A DNA stretch of 64,000 nucleotides from the NCBI GenBank assembly GCA_019802505.1, contig JAFMOC010000194.1, forward strand, positions 387,501 to 451,500, written 5' to 3'. Source of the stretch: Corydoras sp. C115. Taxonomy: Eukaryota > Chordata > Actinopteri > Siluriformes > Callichthyidae. Positions 21,996 to 33,459 of the stretch are shown piece after piece. The notes beneath the pieces were generated by a model. That model worked only from the letters and a program-made list of their open reading frames with translations. It searched no databases and was not told the DNA's origin. The position numbers and the translations under genes are program-made. Positions within the stretch are counted from its first letter, which is position 1. Every line of letters starts with the position of its first letter.

Positions 21996-22013
21996 ACCAC
22001 TCATCCTCCCTAT

Positions 22014-22015
<2 letters not shown>

Positions 22016-22087
<72 letters not shown>
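22016..22087. repeat. (TA)n microsatellite left of the Tc1 element
   Basis: This nearly pure TA run ends exactly at the transposon. With 23698-23772 it forms one interrupted array, so the transposon chose a TA-rich target. Confidence 0.97.
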
Positions 22088-22090
<3 letters not shown>

Positions 22091-22303
22091 TGGTGTGAAA
22101 AAGTGTTTGCCCCTTCCTCATTTCCTGTTTTTTTTTGCATGTTTGTCACAGTTAAGTGTTTCAGAACATCAAACCAATTTAAACAATAGTCAAGGACAAC
22201 ACAAGTAAACACAAAATGCAATTTGTAAATGAAGGTGTTTATTATTAAAGGAGAAAAAAATCCAAACCATCATGGCCCTGTGTGAAAAAGTGATTGCCCC
22301 CCC
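22088..22303 (+). repeat. Left terminal inverted repeat of the Tc1 element
   Basis: The outer transposase-binding repeat lies at about 22090-22113 and the inner one at about 22276-22303. The inner copy reads CCTGTGTGAAAAAGTGATTG. The arm is the mirror of 23496-23697 except for a few substitutions and about 13 extra bases near 22208-22221. Confidence 0.93.
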
Positions 22304-22308
22304 TAAAC

Positions 22309-23331
22309 TTAATAACTGGTTGGGCCACCCTTAGCAGCAACAACTGCAACCAAGCGTTTGCGATAACTTGCAATGAGTCTTTTACAGCGTTCTGGAGGAA
22401 TTTTGGCCCACTCATCTTTGCAGAATTGTTCTAATTCAGTTACATTAGAGGGTTTTCGAGCATGAACGGCCTTTTTAAGGTCATACCACAACATCACAAT
22501 AGGATTCAGGTCAGGACTTTGGCTAGGCCACTCCAAAGTCTTCATTTTGTTTTTCTTCAGCCATTCAGAGGTGGACTTGCTGGTGTGTTTTGGATCATTG
22601 TCCTGCTGCAGAACCCAAGTTCGTTTCAGCTTGAGTTCACGAACAGATGGTCGGACATTCTCCTTCAGGATTTTTTGGTAGACAGCAGAATTCATAGTTC
22701 CATTTATCACAGCAAGTCTTCCAGGTCCTGCCGCAGCAAAACAGCCCCAGACCATCACACTACCACCACCATATTTTACTGTTGGTATAATGTTCTTTTT
22801 CTGAAATGCAGTGTTCCTTTTACGCCAGATGTAATGGGACCCACACCTTCCAAAGAGTTCAACTTTTGTCTCATCGGTCCACAGAATGTTTTCCCAAAAG
22901 TGTTGGGGATCATCAAGATGTGTTTTGGAAAAATTGAGATGAGCTTTAATGTTCTTTTTGCTCAGCAGTGGTTTTCTTCTTGGAACTCTGCCATGCAGGC
23001 CATTTTTGCCCAGTCTTTTTCTGATGGTGGAGGCATGAACGCTGACCTTAACTGAGGCAAGTGAGGCCTGCAGTTCTTTGGACGTTGTTGTGGGGTCTTT
23101 TGTGACCTCTTGGATGAGTCGTCGCTGCGCTCTTGGGGTAATTTTGGGCGGCCGGCCACTCCTGGGAAGGTTCACCACTGTTCCATGTCTTCGCCATTTG
23201 TGGATAATGGCCCTCACTGTGGTTCGCTGGATTCCCAAAGCTTTGGAAATGGCTTTATAACCCTTTCCAGACTGATAGATCTCAATTACTTTATTTCTCA
23301 AATGTTCCTGAATTTCTTTGGATCTCGGCAT
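22309..23331 (-). CDS. Tc1-like transposase, 340 aa, open but with catalytic E279 replaced by V
   Basis: The protein would bind the element's inverted repeats in the nucleus and cut and paste the element into TA sites. It begins MPRSKEIQ and ends GGPTSY with a TAA stop, and its 340 residues equal the usual length of this family. Residues 1-110 form the two helix-turn-helix DNA-binding region, with a GRPP linker at 59-62 where GRPR is usual. The DDE domain shows D153 in WTDET, a glycine-rich box around 188-198 (GGGSVMVWGCF) and D244 in QQDNDPKH. The third acidic residue should stand in the PIENLW/PIEMLW motif 35 positions later, but here the text is DLNPIVMLW: residue 279 is valine. The codon at 22495-22497 reads GTG on the minus strand, one change from GAG. 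Catalysis requires all three acids, so this copy is predicted inactive although it has no stop or frameshift. It could still bind inverted repeats. A possible poly(A) signal AATAAA lies downstream at 22238-22243. Confidence 0.95.
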   Translation of the reverse strand: MPRSKEIQEHLRNKVIEIYQSGKGYKAISKALGIQRTTVRAIIHKWRRHGTVVNLPRSGRPPKITPRAQRRLIQEVTKDPTTTSKELQASLASVKVSVHASTIRKRLGKNGLHGRVPRRKPLLSKKNIKAHLNFSKTHLDDPQHFWENILWTDETKVELFGRCGSHYIWRKRNTAFQKKNIIPTVKYGGGSVMVWGCFAAAGPGRLAVINGTMNSAVYQKILKENVRPSVRELKLKRTWVLQQDNDPKHTSKSTSEWLKKNKMKTLEWPSQSPDLNPIVMLWYDLKKAVHARKPSNVTELEQFCKDEWAKIPPERCKRLIASYRKRLVAVVAAKGGPTSY

Positions 23332-23495
23332 GATGTGTAGCTTTTAAGGATCTTTTGGTGGACTTCACTGTGTCAGGCAGCTCCTATTTAAGTGATGTCT
23401 TGATTGAGAACAGGTGAGGCAATAATCAGGCCTGGGTGTGGCTAGAGAAATTGAACTCCGGTGTTAAAAACCACAGTTATAGTATGTTTTAACAA

Positions 23496-23694
23496 GGGGG
23501 CAATCACTTTTTCACACAGGGCCAAGATGGTTTGGATTTTTTTTCTCCTTTAATAATAAACACCTTCATTTACAAATTACTTGTGTTTTCCTTGACTATT
23601 GTTTAAATTGGTTTGATATTCTGAAACACTTAAGTGTGACAAACATGCAAAAAAAACAGGAAATGAGGAAGGGGGCAAACACTTTTTCACACCA

Positions 23695-23697
<3 letters not shown>
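23496..23697 (-). repeat. Right terminal inverted repeat of the Tc1 element
   Basis: This is the mirror of the left arm, with the inner binding repeat at about 23496-23523 and the outer one at about 23673-23697. Because transcription runs leftward, this arm lies upstream of the transposase start and would hold the promoter. The region between the start codon and the inner repeat (23332-23495) has no obvious TATA box that I can defend. Confidence 0.93.

Positions 23698-23772
<75 letters not shown>
23698..23772. repeat. (TA)n microsatellite right of the Tc1 element
   Basis: This is the right half of the TA array split by the transposon. Confidence 0.97.
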
Positions 23773-23775
<3 letters not shown>

Positions 23776-23813
23776 AATAACTGACTAATTAAATAAATTA
23801 ATTAATAAAAGTA

Positions 23814-24143
23814 GGGCGGCACAGTGGCGTAGTGGACTCTCAGCCCTGGGGGATCCAGGTTCGAATCCCGGAAGTTTGCATGTTTTCCCTGTGTCCGCGT
23901 GGGTTTCCTTCAGGTTCTCCCCCAACAGTCCAAATACATGGATCAAGGTCAATTGAATTCTCCCAAATTGCCCCATATAGAGTGTGTGTGTGAGTGAGTG
24001 TATGTCCAGTGATAGATTGGTGCCCTGTCCTGGGTGTATCTGCCCAGCGCCTGAAACATTCTCCCCTGGATAGGCATGGGGAACCCCCCCCACACACACA
24101 CAACCCTAGACCTTGGTATAGGATTCTAATTGGAAGATAATGA
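23814..24143 (+). mobile_element. V-SINE family A with small deletions
   Basis: The head lacks TTGGCATGTTCTC. The B box GGTTCGAATCC is intact. The 3' end is altered and tailless. Confidence 0.9.
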
Positions 24144-24848
24144 GACGGGCTGGTCTGTAATTGGTCATTAAAGTCAGTATGTCTGTATTCAGAACTCTGG
24201 GTCTAAGCAGGATGTTTATTAACATAATAAAATAAAAGTAAAAAGGGTCACATGTACGAACTCGAGTACTCCAGTGTGGAACCTAAGAAGTACGGAACTT
24301 AATTAAACTTTTGAATAAATTTTCAGTTTAAACGATTGAAATGGTAATCGGTACGTCTGATTGGTCCGATCCGATCGCCTTCCTGATGTGACGATGTGAA
24401 ATCCGATGTGTGTTAGACCTGTCCTTTAGAACCTGCCCCCCCTGTTACTCACCTGCGGTAGACCTGTCCTTTAGACCCCGCCCCCCATCACTCACCTGAG
24501 GTAGACCTGTCCTTTAGACCCCGACCCCCGTCACTCACCTGCGGTTCCGTATCTTCCCAGTTCACCTGCGGTCACTGTAAACATGGTTTGGAGCCTGAAA
24601 TGCGTTTATTGAGCGGAGCATCGAGCGGGACGGCGGCTGCTGCGTAACGGCGCGCCGGCTGATGGACGGCGGCGAGCTGTTATTACAATGGGGGGGGGAG
24701 GGGGCAACAAACCCAGCGGCCACAACGAGGGGACTTATAATTAGCACCGTATTTCTGTGAGCAGCAATTATCCTCCTGAGAAACAAACACCGGATCGGTT
24801 TCAAAGGTTAGAACTGAAAATCAGCCGGAACAGAGCAGAACTTCATCA
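24144..24848. other. Unique sequence
   Basis: Apart from the three-unit repeat at 24412, no feature is supported. Confidence 0.45.
24412..24546 (+). repeat. About 50-bp unit repeated three times
   Basis: TAGACCTGTCCTTTAGA, CCCCC and TCACTCACCTG recur in order. Confidence 0.88.
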
Positions 24849-24895
24849 CCGGCCACTTTATTAGGTACATAGACCTGTTCATATATTACATCAGT
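24849..24895 (+). repeat. Terminal fragment with CCGGCCACTTTATTAGG
   Basis: This motif is a known end of a common fish DNA repeat. A second copy lies at 55549-55575. No partner end was seen for either. Confidence 0.5.
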
Positions 24896-24997
24896 TCCAC
24901 TTCCACAGTAACAGACAGTGGTTCGTTCCTCTGTATGTTCCCTTTGCCATGTTCTCTGATGATCCGGTTCTTCACTGAGCACCGGAGAATGAGGAGA

Positions 24998-25253
24998 AAG
25001 AGTGGGATAAGAGAGAGAGAGAGAGAGAGAGAATAATGGGTGAAAGACAGAGGGAGTAAGAGAATGAGAGAGGACAAGAAAGAGAAAAGAAAAGTATTAA
25101 AAAGCAACGAGGGAGCGAAAGAGAGAGAATGGAAAAGCCAGGGAGAGAGAGAATGCGAGTGAGGGAGCAGAATAGAGAGAGAGAGAGAGAGAGAGAGGAA
25201 GGGAGGGCAAGAGATAATAGATTGCTGAAGAAGTTGGATAAGAGAAATAAAAT

Positions 25254-25286
<33 letters not shown>

Positions 25287-25800
25287 AATAAAGAAAGAAA
25301 GAGAAAGAGAGAGAGAGATAGAAAGTGGGTGAGGGAGCAGGAGAAAACGAGAGAGATTACAGATTACAGAGGGAGTTGGATAAAAGAGGGAAAGAGAATG
25401 GAAGAGTCATTAAAAGAGTGAGAAAGATAATAGTGGAGAAATAAAGAAAAAGAGAGAGAGAGAGAGAGAAAGTCAGAAAGTGAGGGAGCAGGAGAGAGAG
25501 ACAGCGCGAGAGAATGAAAGAGTCATTAAACAAGAGAGAGAGAGAAAATAAATATAAAAGACAAGTAGCATGAGAGAGAGAGAGAGAGAGAGAGAGAGTG
25601 AGAGAGAGTGAGCGAGAGAGAATAGAAAAGCCAAAAAGAGATAAAGAGAGAGAGAGAGAGCAAGATAGTGAGAGAGCAGAGGGAGTTGGATGCTGGATGT
25701 GAATGATCTCATACCTGGATCCAGCGGTGCTTTGGGTGCGAATGTGAACAAAGAGAGAGAGAGAGAGAAAGAGAGAGAGGAAGAGAGAGAGTGAGAGAGC
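24998..25800 (+). repeat. GA-rich microsatellite domain
   Basis: It is nearly all GAGA tracts with interspersed AAAG and short unique words. Long low-complexity open frames on the minus strand (Ser-Leu-rich) are artefacts. Confidence 0.95.
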
Positions 25801-25894
25801 TTCAGCTCTGGACACATTTCAGCAGCTCAGCTCTGATTAGTTCATGCAACTCTCATAAATCATAACAGTCTCAGTCGGGTAGTGCACATCTGGC

Positions 25895-25929
25895 AGTGTG
25901 TGTGTGTGTGTGAGTGTGTGTGTGTGTAT

Positions 25930-25966
<37 letters not shown>

Positions 25967-25991
25967 TGTGTGTGTATGTGTGAGTGTGTAT

Positions 25992-26026
<35 letters not shown>

Positions 26027-26103
26027 TGTGAGTGTGTGTGAGTGTGTGTGTGTGTGTGTGTGTTTGTGTGTGTGTGTGAGTGTGTGTGTGTGTGTGTGTG
26101 TGT
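25895..26103 (+). repeat. (TG)n microsatellite with AGTG interruptions
   Basis: TGTGTG runs are broken by GAGTG and GTATG. Confidence 0.96.
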
Positions 26104-27048
26104 ACTGTGGATGCTGATAAGTGGAATGTAGTGGCTGAATGAGAAGGAGGCAGATTATCAGCGAGCTCTCGGTTGACGACCGCTGTAGTAATTAATGTGC
26201 TGCTTTTAAAGCCCATGACGCGATGCTCTGCCCAGAGCTGCGCTGGAACCCGGAGAACCAGATAACGCCACCCTGAGAACACACCCACGCAAACACACAG
26301 ACAGAGGGGGGGGGGGTGGAGGTGGAGGTGGAGGGCTGTTTCCACTCTCACACTGTTGCCCTGTCTCATCTTATTAGAACTCTAATGCAACTGTCTGTTT
26401 TAATACCCAAGTGCAGCTCTTTGGTACCCAAGTACCCCCCCCTTAACTCACACCCCCCCTCCCCCCAGTATTAATCTTTGTTTTGCAAGAAGGATGGAGT
26501 CCTCGGATAATCCCACACAGAATAGAAAACTTAGGAAAATCAAAGTTTTTTTTTTTTTCTTCGTAGCCGAACGTGAAATTTCCTCGAAACCGAACGAGGC
26601 GAGGCTGCTTTGTTTTTAACGAGCGCTCGCGTCCTGACGTCTTTGAAGTGCACAAAGCGAGCGGGCTTACCGGCTGACTGCCAGCAGCGGGACGGCTGAT
26701 GTCGGGGATGAATTTAACCCTTTTGAATTAGGCGTTTCCATTGATCCTCCTCTCGCGCCGCTTAAGACTCAGGTGAGCGAGCATCGATTCGGAATTCCAG
26801 CAGCCATGAGAGCAAGGTAGCAGCTCCGCTCACCGGGGGAACGGAACCGGGTTCTGTTGGATTTACAGATTTTTGTACGAACAAAGTCCGAAGTTGAAGA
26901 CGCTTAATATTTAAAGATCAAGTCCGTGTTGAAGTGGAAGCACTCGCCGACACTGTGGGTTCTACACGGACGTAGGAGGATCAGCCATTTATACCTCGCT
27001 ACCTCACAAAGTCTCTGTAACCAGGGTGACGGAGTCAGACTAGGCTTT
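26104..27048. other. Unique sequence
   Basis: A G run lies at 26307-26316 and a T run at 26548. No gene is seen. Confidence 0.45.
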
Positions 27049-27655
27049 ATGGTTTCATACCATCCACAATGATACAACCTCATACCATGGACAATGACAC
27101 ACCCTTATACCATCCACAATGATACAACCTAGAACAATGATACACCCCTATACCATCCACAATGAAACAACCTCATACCATCCACAATGATGCAACCTTG
27201 TACCATGGACAATGATACAACTTCATACCATGGACAAAAACACAGCCCCATACCATGGGCAAAGATACACCCCCATGCCATTGATACAACCTCATACCAT
27301 GGACAATGATACAACCTTGTACTATGGGCAATGATACAACCTCATACCATCACACATGATATAACCTCATACCATGGACAATGATACACCCCCATACCAT
27401 AGAAATGATACAACCTCATACCATGAGCAATGATACAACCTCATACCATGCACAATGATACAACCTCATACCATCACACATGATACAACCTCATACCGTG
27501 GGCGATGACACAAACTCATACCATGGACAATTATACACCCCCATACCATAGAAATGATACAACCTCATACCATGCACAATGATACAACCTCATACTATGA
27601 ACAATGATACAACCTCATACCATGGGCAATAATACACCCCCATACCATGACAGAT
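27049..27655 (+). repeat. 25-bp minisatellite
   Basis: The unit is about ATACAACCTCATACCATGG plus ACAATG, with deletions and CACCCC variants. About 24 units are seen. Confidence 0.93.
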
Positions 27656-29574
27656 GTCAGCTTTTGCATCTTTTCTTCTCAGTGTGCTGGACCTTGAGGG
27701 ATCACAGTGTGCTCATGACATTTGCTCTACACCATCCAGCCATGTGTGGGTTTTATTCAGACCTCTGAAGCACCTTCACCCATACTGTTTCTAAGTATTG
27801 GCACCACAATGTCATCCAAGTGCCTCAATCTAAAGTTTAAAACTTAAAACATCTTCATACATCCTGATCCTCTTTGGAAGGCAGTCTAACGCACATAAAC
27901 AACCTTAAATTGGATTTTCTTTATTGCAGTGTTTAACACCCTCCAGTTACGAGCACTGAAACACCTCAGGCCACGTTAAATGTAACTCACTGAGAACCAC
28001 TTATACCAATTTAATCCATACCCACAGATTAAGCACATAAATCACATATGTTGAATCAGTAGGATCCCCCTGCAAGACCCTACAGGGAAGTTCCTGCATC
28101 ACAGTAATCAATCAACAGAAACCGGGCAAAATGCCGGCATGCAAAAACCAGAATTAGATATCGGACGCATCAGCCGGAGGCACAATGCGGTGGATTCTGC
28201 AATCGCAGGAGTTTATGAAGTCCTGCATTTTGAGGGAACCGTGTATGAATATGTATGAAGATTATGATCCAGACCTGGCGTTTTCGGGACGAGCGTCTGA
28301 AATTTGAAATTACACACGACGTTCTACCTTCTGCCAAACGGCAGCATTTCCACTTGTTAATAAATTGATTGCAGCCGCGGGCACCGCGTTAAGGCAGCAG
28401 GTTGTGCTGTTGTGGTTCTGCTCCGGGGACGCTCGCTCGGGATAATTGCCTCCAGTTACTGACGGGAATCTGGCTTTCCGTTTCTGGCTAAAGTTCACTT
28501 TGGTGGTAATGGCGTCTTAAAACTTCCTCCAGGTGTCGATGAGTGACTGCATTCACACTCTGTCCTAAAGCCCACTGGGACAGGGGGAGGTTCGGGAGGC
28601 CTTTTAAGGAAAAAGCTTTCACACATGGAGCTTTTAGGTGGTTTATATCCGACCGCAGTACATTTCAAAGCCGGGTTCGGTCCATTTGCAGAAGTGTGAA
28701 CTCGCTGCACTCAGGTTTGCATAGGAATAATTGCCTCAAGACCCAACAATGAAGATCTGGACCCATTGATGTGCCACCTGAACCAACCTCTAACACAGCG
28801 GTGTTAAACAGACAGAACATGGACTTCTGATGGATTTAATCTTAAAGTCGTGGGTTTTTATTCTAATGTTCTACAGTGTATTGATAGATAGCCAGGGCGG
28901 TTTCCCTCCTGTCAGAAGTTTGCAGAACGTTCTGATGGACCAGTCTGACCACGTGAAACCAATCAGCCCTGAACATATGTCCTAGATAAATGACACTTTG
29001 TTTACAAGCAACTTACAAGTATGCAATGAGGTTTAAGGGCCTTGCTGGATGATACATTCGTCCCTCATATGAAACAATTAAAAAGGTTTATCTATTAATG
29101 AAGCAATTTTTACAATAGAACATCATCACAGTTTGATGAATCTGAACCTCCATAGAGCGAGCCGAAGTGAAAGCGGCAAGACAAAACTCCCTGTTATGTT
29201 GTTATTTTAAGGAGGAAACCTTGTGAGGACCGAGGCCCAGTGGAGGACTCATTCTTCTTGAGCATCAACAGTGTAAGACAGCCATGTACAGATCGTGTGA
29301 TGATCATGTGACTCGTATTTAACAATTAAAACTATATAAGTCCATTGAGGGCGTCCTGCAGGAGCGCCGGTGCAATAGAAATCCAGGTTCCATCCAGTAC
29401 CATGGATGAGGAACTGGCCACACCTCCAGGAAACTGATGATGAACCTCAAACACCAGACAAGAAACGCCGTTAGAGCAAAAGACACTGGTCCAGTTTGGA
29501 TGGAGATGAGTTACCCAAAAAGACAATCAAAGTTAACAGGAATAGTTACGAGGTATCAGGAGGATGTTGGAGAC
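27656..29574. other. Unique sequence, longest repeat-poor stretch
   Basis: No gene is seen. The region 28300-28480 has well-mixed sequence with TTGTTAATAAATTGATTGC and could be a conserved element. Confidence 0.4.
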
Positions 29575-29690
29575 CCTGAAGCAAACCCATACAGACACAG
29601 GGACACAGGGAGGACATGCAGTCTCCAGATACTCATGTTCTGGGAATCAAACCCAGAATCTATCTGCTGTGAATCACCTGCCCATGATTA
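29575..29690 (-). mobile_element. Old V-SINE fragment
   Basis: CAAACCCATACAGACACAGG and AGGACATGCAGTCTCCAG recall the antisense core and AATCAAACCCAGAATC the head. It is heavily diverged. Confidence 0.5.
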
Positions 29691-30999
29691 TTCTGACCGG
29701 AAGTACCCTCAAACGCTGTCCCTCACCAACCCTGATCCCAATAGATCACCATGTCCTTTGTCCTCCCGCTCCCACAGTCCCACCCCATCCTCACAGCTTT
29801 AAAGTGAGGAGGTCAATATGTAGATGAGCGCTCGGAGGGATGTCAGCGCCACTCTGAAGGGCCATAACTCATCGGAGCGAAACTCAGTGTCGGCTAATAA
29901 ACCAGCAAATCGCATCGCAGGCAGCCCTCACGCTGGCTTTTCACAATAACCGGAGAGGCCCGAGAGCATTAATTCATTTTTATTGGGGTTGCAGCTCTGG
30001 TTTTTAATTAGAGAGGATTAATATTTGATGTTGCGTGGCATTTATGAATGCACTGCGTAATCTTGCAAACGAAGGTGCGCCGGAGCCTTATTTATATTAT
30101 AGACCGAGTCTTTGTTTGCCCTCGGAATCAGGATGGATGCGGCGAGGCCCCGGCTGCATCCCGGTTCTGGGACCCGGATCCGATCCTACAGCCGAATCTT
30201 CCCGTTTTATGTTTAAATGAATTAAAAAGCAGACTGTATGTCCGCTGAGTGACAGGGATAGTACTTTAGGATGACAAAAAGAAAAAGCCATGCATTAAGT
30301 CCTTTCAGCACGAATCCCGATTACCTGCCCAACGTCTTTCAAAAGGAGGGAAATAATGGGCTTTTATTCGGAATGATGTGAGCGAAGTCTCACTTATTAA
30401 TCCTTTTATAGACGCTGAGCGCATTGTGGGCTTTTCACCGCGCTATCAGACTCATTTGCATTCGTTAATTCGGAGGAAACCTTCATCTGAGCTGACGTGG
30501 AACACCGGGCAGAATCCAAACGTGGAACCAGGAACCTCTGAACTCTGACTGTAGATCAAAGGGCTCAGTTCGGGGATCTGCAGACCTCCGGTCACTCAAA
30601 CAGAGTCCTCCACCCATGAGATCCAGCAGCCCTGATACCAGACCAGAGCGACTCGTAAAGACGTTAGACCAAAGGCCATCACCTCAATGGAAGAACAACA
30701 CACGTTCTACAGGAGTTCATTCAGGAGGGGCTTTAATAAAGCAGTACGGTATGAGGGGGCATGGCTTTAATCTGAATAAACCCGTTATTAGTCCCGACGT
30801 GTAGTGGAGTAGAGCTCCACCTCTTTACGTGATTTATTCACAATAATACACAACCTCGAGTGTCTCATTGCTTTAATAAAACACTTACAAACTCACTATA
30901 ATAAAAAAACAGCTTTAATTCAGAAATGTGTTTATTAAAAACAAAATCGTTAATAATCTGATCTTCTGCGTCGTTAATCTAGTCCGGTTTTTAAAATAA
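29691..30999. other. Unique sequence with a candidate conserved block
   Basis: The part 29830-30110 has TTAATTCATTTTTATTGGG and TTTTTAATTAGAGAGG motifs and well-mixed text. It looks constrained, but only alignment can tell. Confidence 0.4.
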
Positions 31000-31190
31000 A
31001 CACTGATCGCTGAGTAACAGGATTTCGGTTTTTCTAACGATTGTACTGCCCTCTAGTGGTCAAATTACAGAACACAGTTTATAAAAAACATCAGGAAAAT
31101 AATGTATTGTATATCATGCATTGATACGAATGTGAAGCACTCAGAGGGGTGTGTTATTGTTAATGATGTGACGGCTGGAATTGTAATTGT
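31000..31190 (+). repeat. Unclassified dispersed repeat R1, copy 2
   Basis: It starts CTGATCGCTGAGTAACAGG and includes ACTGCCCTCTAGTGG and TTGATACGAATGTGAAGC. The first part matches 59988-60066 and the last part 12660-12712. Confidence 0.8.
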
Positions 31191-31209
31191 AATTATTATT
31201 GTAATTGGA

Positions 31210-31462
31210 TAATGGCTGAATGGCACGGTGGTCCGCATGGGTTTCCTCCGGGTTCTCCGGTTTCCTCCCACAGTCCAAAAACATGGATCAAGGTCAAATG
31301 AATTCTCAAAATTGCCCCATAGTGAGTGTCCAGTGATAGATTGGCGTCTTGTCCTGGGTGTATCTGCCCAGTGCCCGGATAGCCATGGGGAACCCCCCCA
31401 CCACACACACACACACACACAACCCTAGTAGAGGATAAAGCAGAAGATAATGGATGGATAAC
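31210..31462 (+). mobile_element. V-SINE family A with head deletion
   Basis: GGCACGGTGG joins directly to TCCGCATGGGTTTCC, removing the B box. The 3' part has a CA run and ends in GGATGGATA. Confidence 0.88.
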
Positions 31463-31548
31463 GGCTCAGCCAATCAGATTAAAGTAGGGGAACTACCAGT
31501 TTTTATAAAACCATTAAACAACATTAAGAATATCAGATTTACAGATCG

Positions 31549-31850
31549 TGGGGCGGATAGTGGTATAATGGTTAGCACCTCCACCTCTCAGCACTGTGGA
31601 TCCAGGTCCGAATCCAAGTTCCATGTTCTCCCTGTGTCTATGTGGGTTTCCTCCGGGTTCTCCGCTTTCCTCCCACTGTCCAGAGACATGGATTTAAGGT
31701 GAATTGGCTGCTCGGAATTGCCCCTATCCAAATTTCCTCTATAAAGTGTGTGTGTGCCCAGCGATGGATGGTCTCAAAATGTTCTCCTCTGGATGGGCAT
31801 GGAGAACCTCCACCGTGACCCTAGTAGAAGATTGGGCATAAGGTAATGGG
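31549..31850 (+). mobile_element. V-SINE family A, diverged
   Basis: GTGGTATAATGGTTAGCACC heads the copy and the B box is altered to GGTCCGAATCC. It ends near GGTAATGGGATTAGATGA. Confidence 0.85.
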
Positions 31851-32589
31851 ATTAGATGAGATGATTTGGAAAACTGTTCATGACATCATGTTGCAGATTC
31901 TCGTATCCATGGCGACCCCCCCCAGGCGGTCAGATTGATCGACCATCACCATCAAAGCACAATTGACCCCTTGTTGATGTAAGGAGAACACATTTGGTTG
32001 TGCTGGAAGAGAGGGCGGGGCTTCACTGTCACCACCTCAAAATCAAAAATCACTACAATAACAGCCAATCACAGTCATCTGAGAGATCATACATTCATAA
32101 TATTATATCATCAATCTTTCCCAAACGATTCCCTCCCCCCTATCACTCCACCGTGGAGTGACATGACATCTGACACTTTGGGGTTCTGTGAAGGTTCTTT
32201 TAATAACGGGTGGTCGTCATGAATACAGATTGATACTTATTATACTTATAGTTTCTTTATCTGTAGTTTTTTAACTTAAAGTTCTTAAAGACACAGAAGA
32301 ACCATGTGAACGTTGGGGTTCCTGGTTCCTCCTTTGGTACCAGGTGCCATTAAAGTTACAGACTGTCTGTGTGAAGGTCTCTTATCCAGGAAACCCTAAT
32401 TAGGGCTAACGAGCACCAGCTGCAGCTTCCTTATTTAAGGAGCTGCTCTGTAGCGGGTCATATCTTGCGACACGTTGGTGACGTCAGGGTTAGCGTGTAC
32501 GAATGGTCCCGTTCAGAGGGGTCAGCCGTGGTAGAGGCGGGAGGTACTTCAGCTCTAAGTAGGGAAAGCATTTTATTTATTTATGAGTA
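31851..32589. other. Unique sequence, nothing recognised
   Basis: No supported feature. Confidence 0.5.
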
Positions 32590-32727
32590 TTTGGGATGCT
32601 TCCTCTCACAGTTCAAAAACATGGATCAAGGTCAATTGAGTTCTCCAAGTTGCCATAGGGCATAGGGAATCACCCCCCCTCCCCCACGCCCTAATAGAGG
32701 ATAGAGTACAAGATAATGGATGGAGTA
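32590..32727 (+). mobile_element. V-SINE family A, core and 3' end only
   Basis: TTCCTCTCACAGTTCAAAAA starts the match. The GTGTG part is deleted and the tail is GGATGGA. Confidence 0.85.
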
Positions 32728-33009
32728 TTTGGGACCTCGTTAAACTAAAGCCTACTAAATCAGTGAGGTGTCACCCCTTACACCCCCAAAATTATTATAA
32801 ATTTTTCCCTCGCTTTATTTAATTGCTGCCCCCCCCCCCCTCTATGCCACTTTACTTTTACTTTATTGTGTATTTTTAGTACTTTTAGTTAATTTTATTG
32901 CACTGCACTTATTGTTAACTTTTTCCCCTTTTGTGTATATATGAACACGACTAACGGAGCACCTGTAAAAATGGCAATTACCCCTGGCAATTACCCCCCC
33001 CTCCAGGAT

Positions 33010-33395
33010 TAATAATGTATTCTGAATTTGATTCTGAAAAGGTTTTCAGGTGCAGAGTGTGGCGTAGGTTCACCTTTAAGATTCAGTTTTAAAAGAAAAT
33101 AAGATATAAAATAATATATGAATACGATATTGATATGTAAAATATAATCTACAATATACAATTATAAATATATATAATACAGAATATACTGTAAAATATA
33201 CAACTATCAATATAATATACTATCAATAGAATATACAACTATATATACAACAAAAAGAATATACAACTATAAATTTATGTAAAAATATATAAAATGTAGT
33301 ATAAAATAAAATTATATAAATATAAACATAACATCCTATGCATTGTGCAATATAGCAGAAACTCTGTATATAAGTGCAAAATGAGGTAGATGATG
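33010..33395 (+). repeat. Dispersed repeat R3, copy 1 (without minisatellite)
   Basis: GAATTTGATTCTGAAAAGG leads into AAGATATAAAATAATATATG-type AT-rich text and then AGCAGAAACTCTGTATATAA and AAATGAGGTAGATGATGGG. The same order of blocks occurs at 42529-42945. It resembles a fish repeat with a microsatellite-like AT middle. Confidence 0.7.
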
Positions 33396-33459
33396 GGAGA
33401 ACCACATTCATGTCCTTCCCTTACATTGTGGCACAGCATCAGCTCTCTGATCTCTGAAA

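Larger units (their letters stand above)
22088..23697 (-). mobile_element. Tc1/mariner transposon of the IR/DR type, 1610 bp, full length
   Basis: This is a complete DNA transposon whose single gene reads on the minus strand. Both ends start with CAGTGGTGTGAAAAAGTG and are bordered by TA (22086-22087 and 23698-23699), the Tc1/mariner target site. The terminal inverted repeats are about 216 bp (22088-22303) and 202 bp (23496-23697). Each holds an outer and an inner copy of a GTGTGAAAAAGTG motif, which is the IR/DR arrangement known from Sleeping Beauty-like fish elements. The arms are nearly identical; the left one carries about 13 extra bases near 22208-22221. The element sits inside a TA microsatellite that continues on both sides, so the original insertion site was (TA)n. 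The high arm identity and open reading frame suggest a fairly recent insertion. I do not assign a Repbase family name. Confidence 0.96.

Noticed and set aside
22462..23055. A 197-codon plus frame inside the Tc1 element.
   Set aside because: It is the antisense shadow of the transposase.
25357..25817. Leu/Ser-rich frames of 114 to 152 codons that look like membrane proteins.
   Set aside because: They are translations of GA/CT microsatellite.
27049..27655. Regular repeats that might be taken for a CRISPR array.
   Set aside because: Units are contiguous without unique spacers, and the DNA is from an animal.
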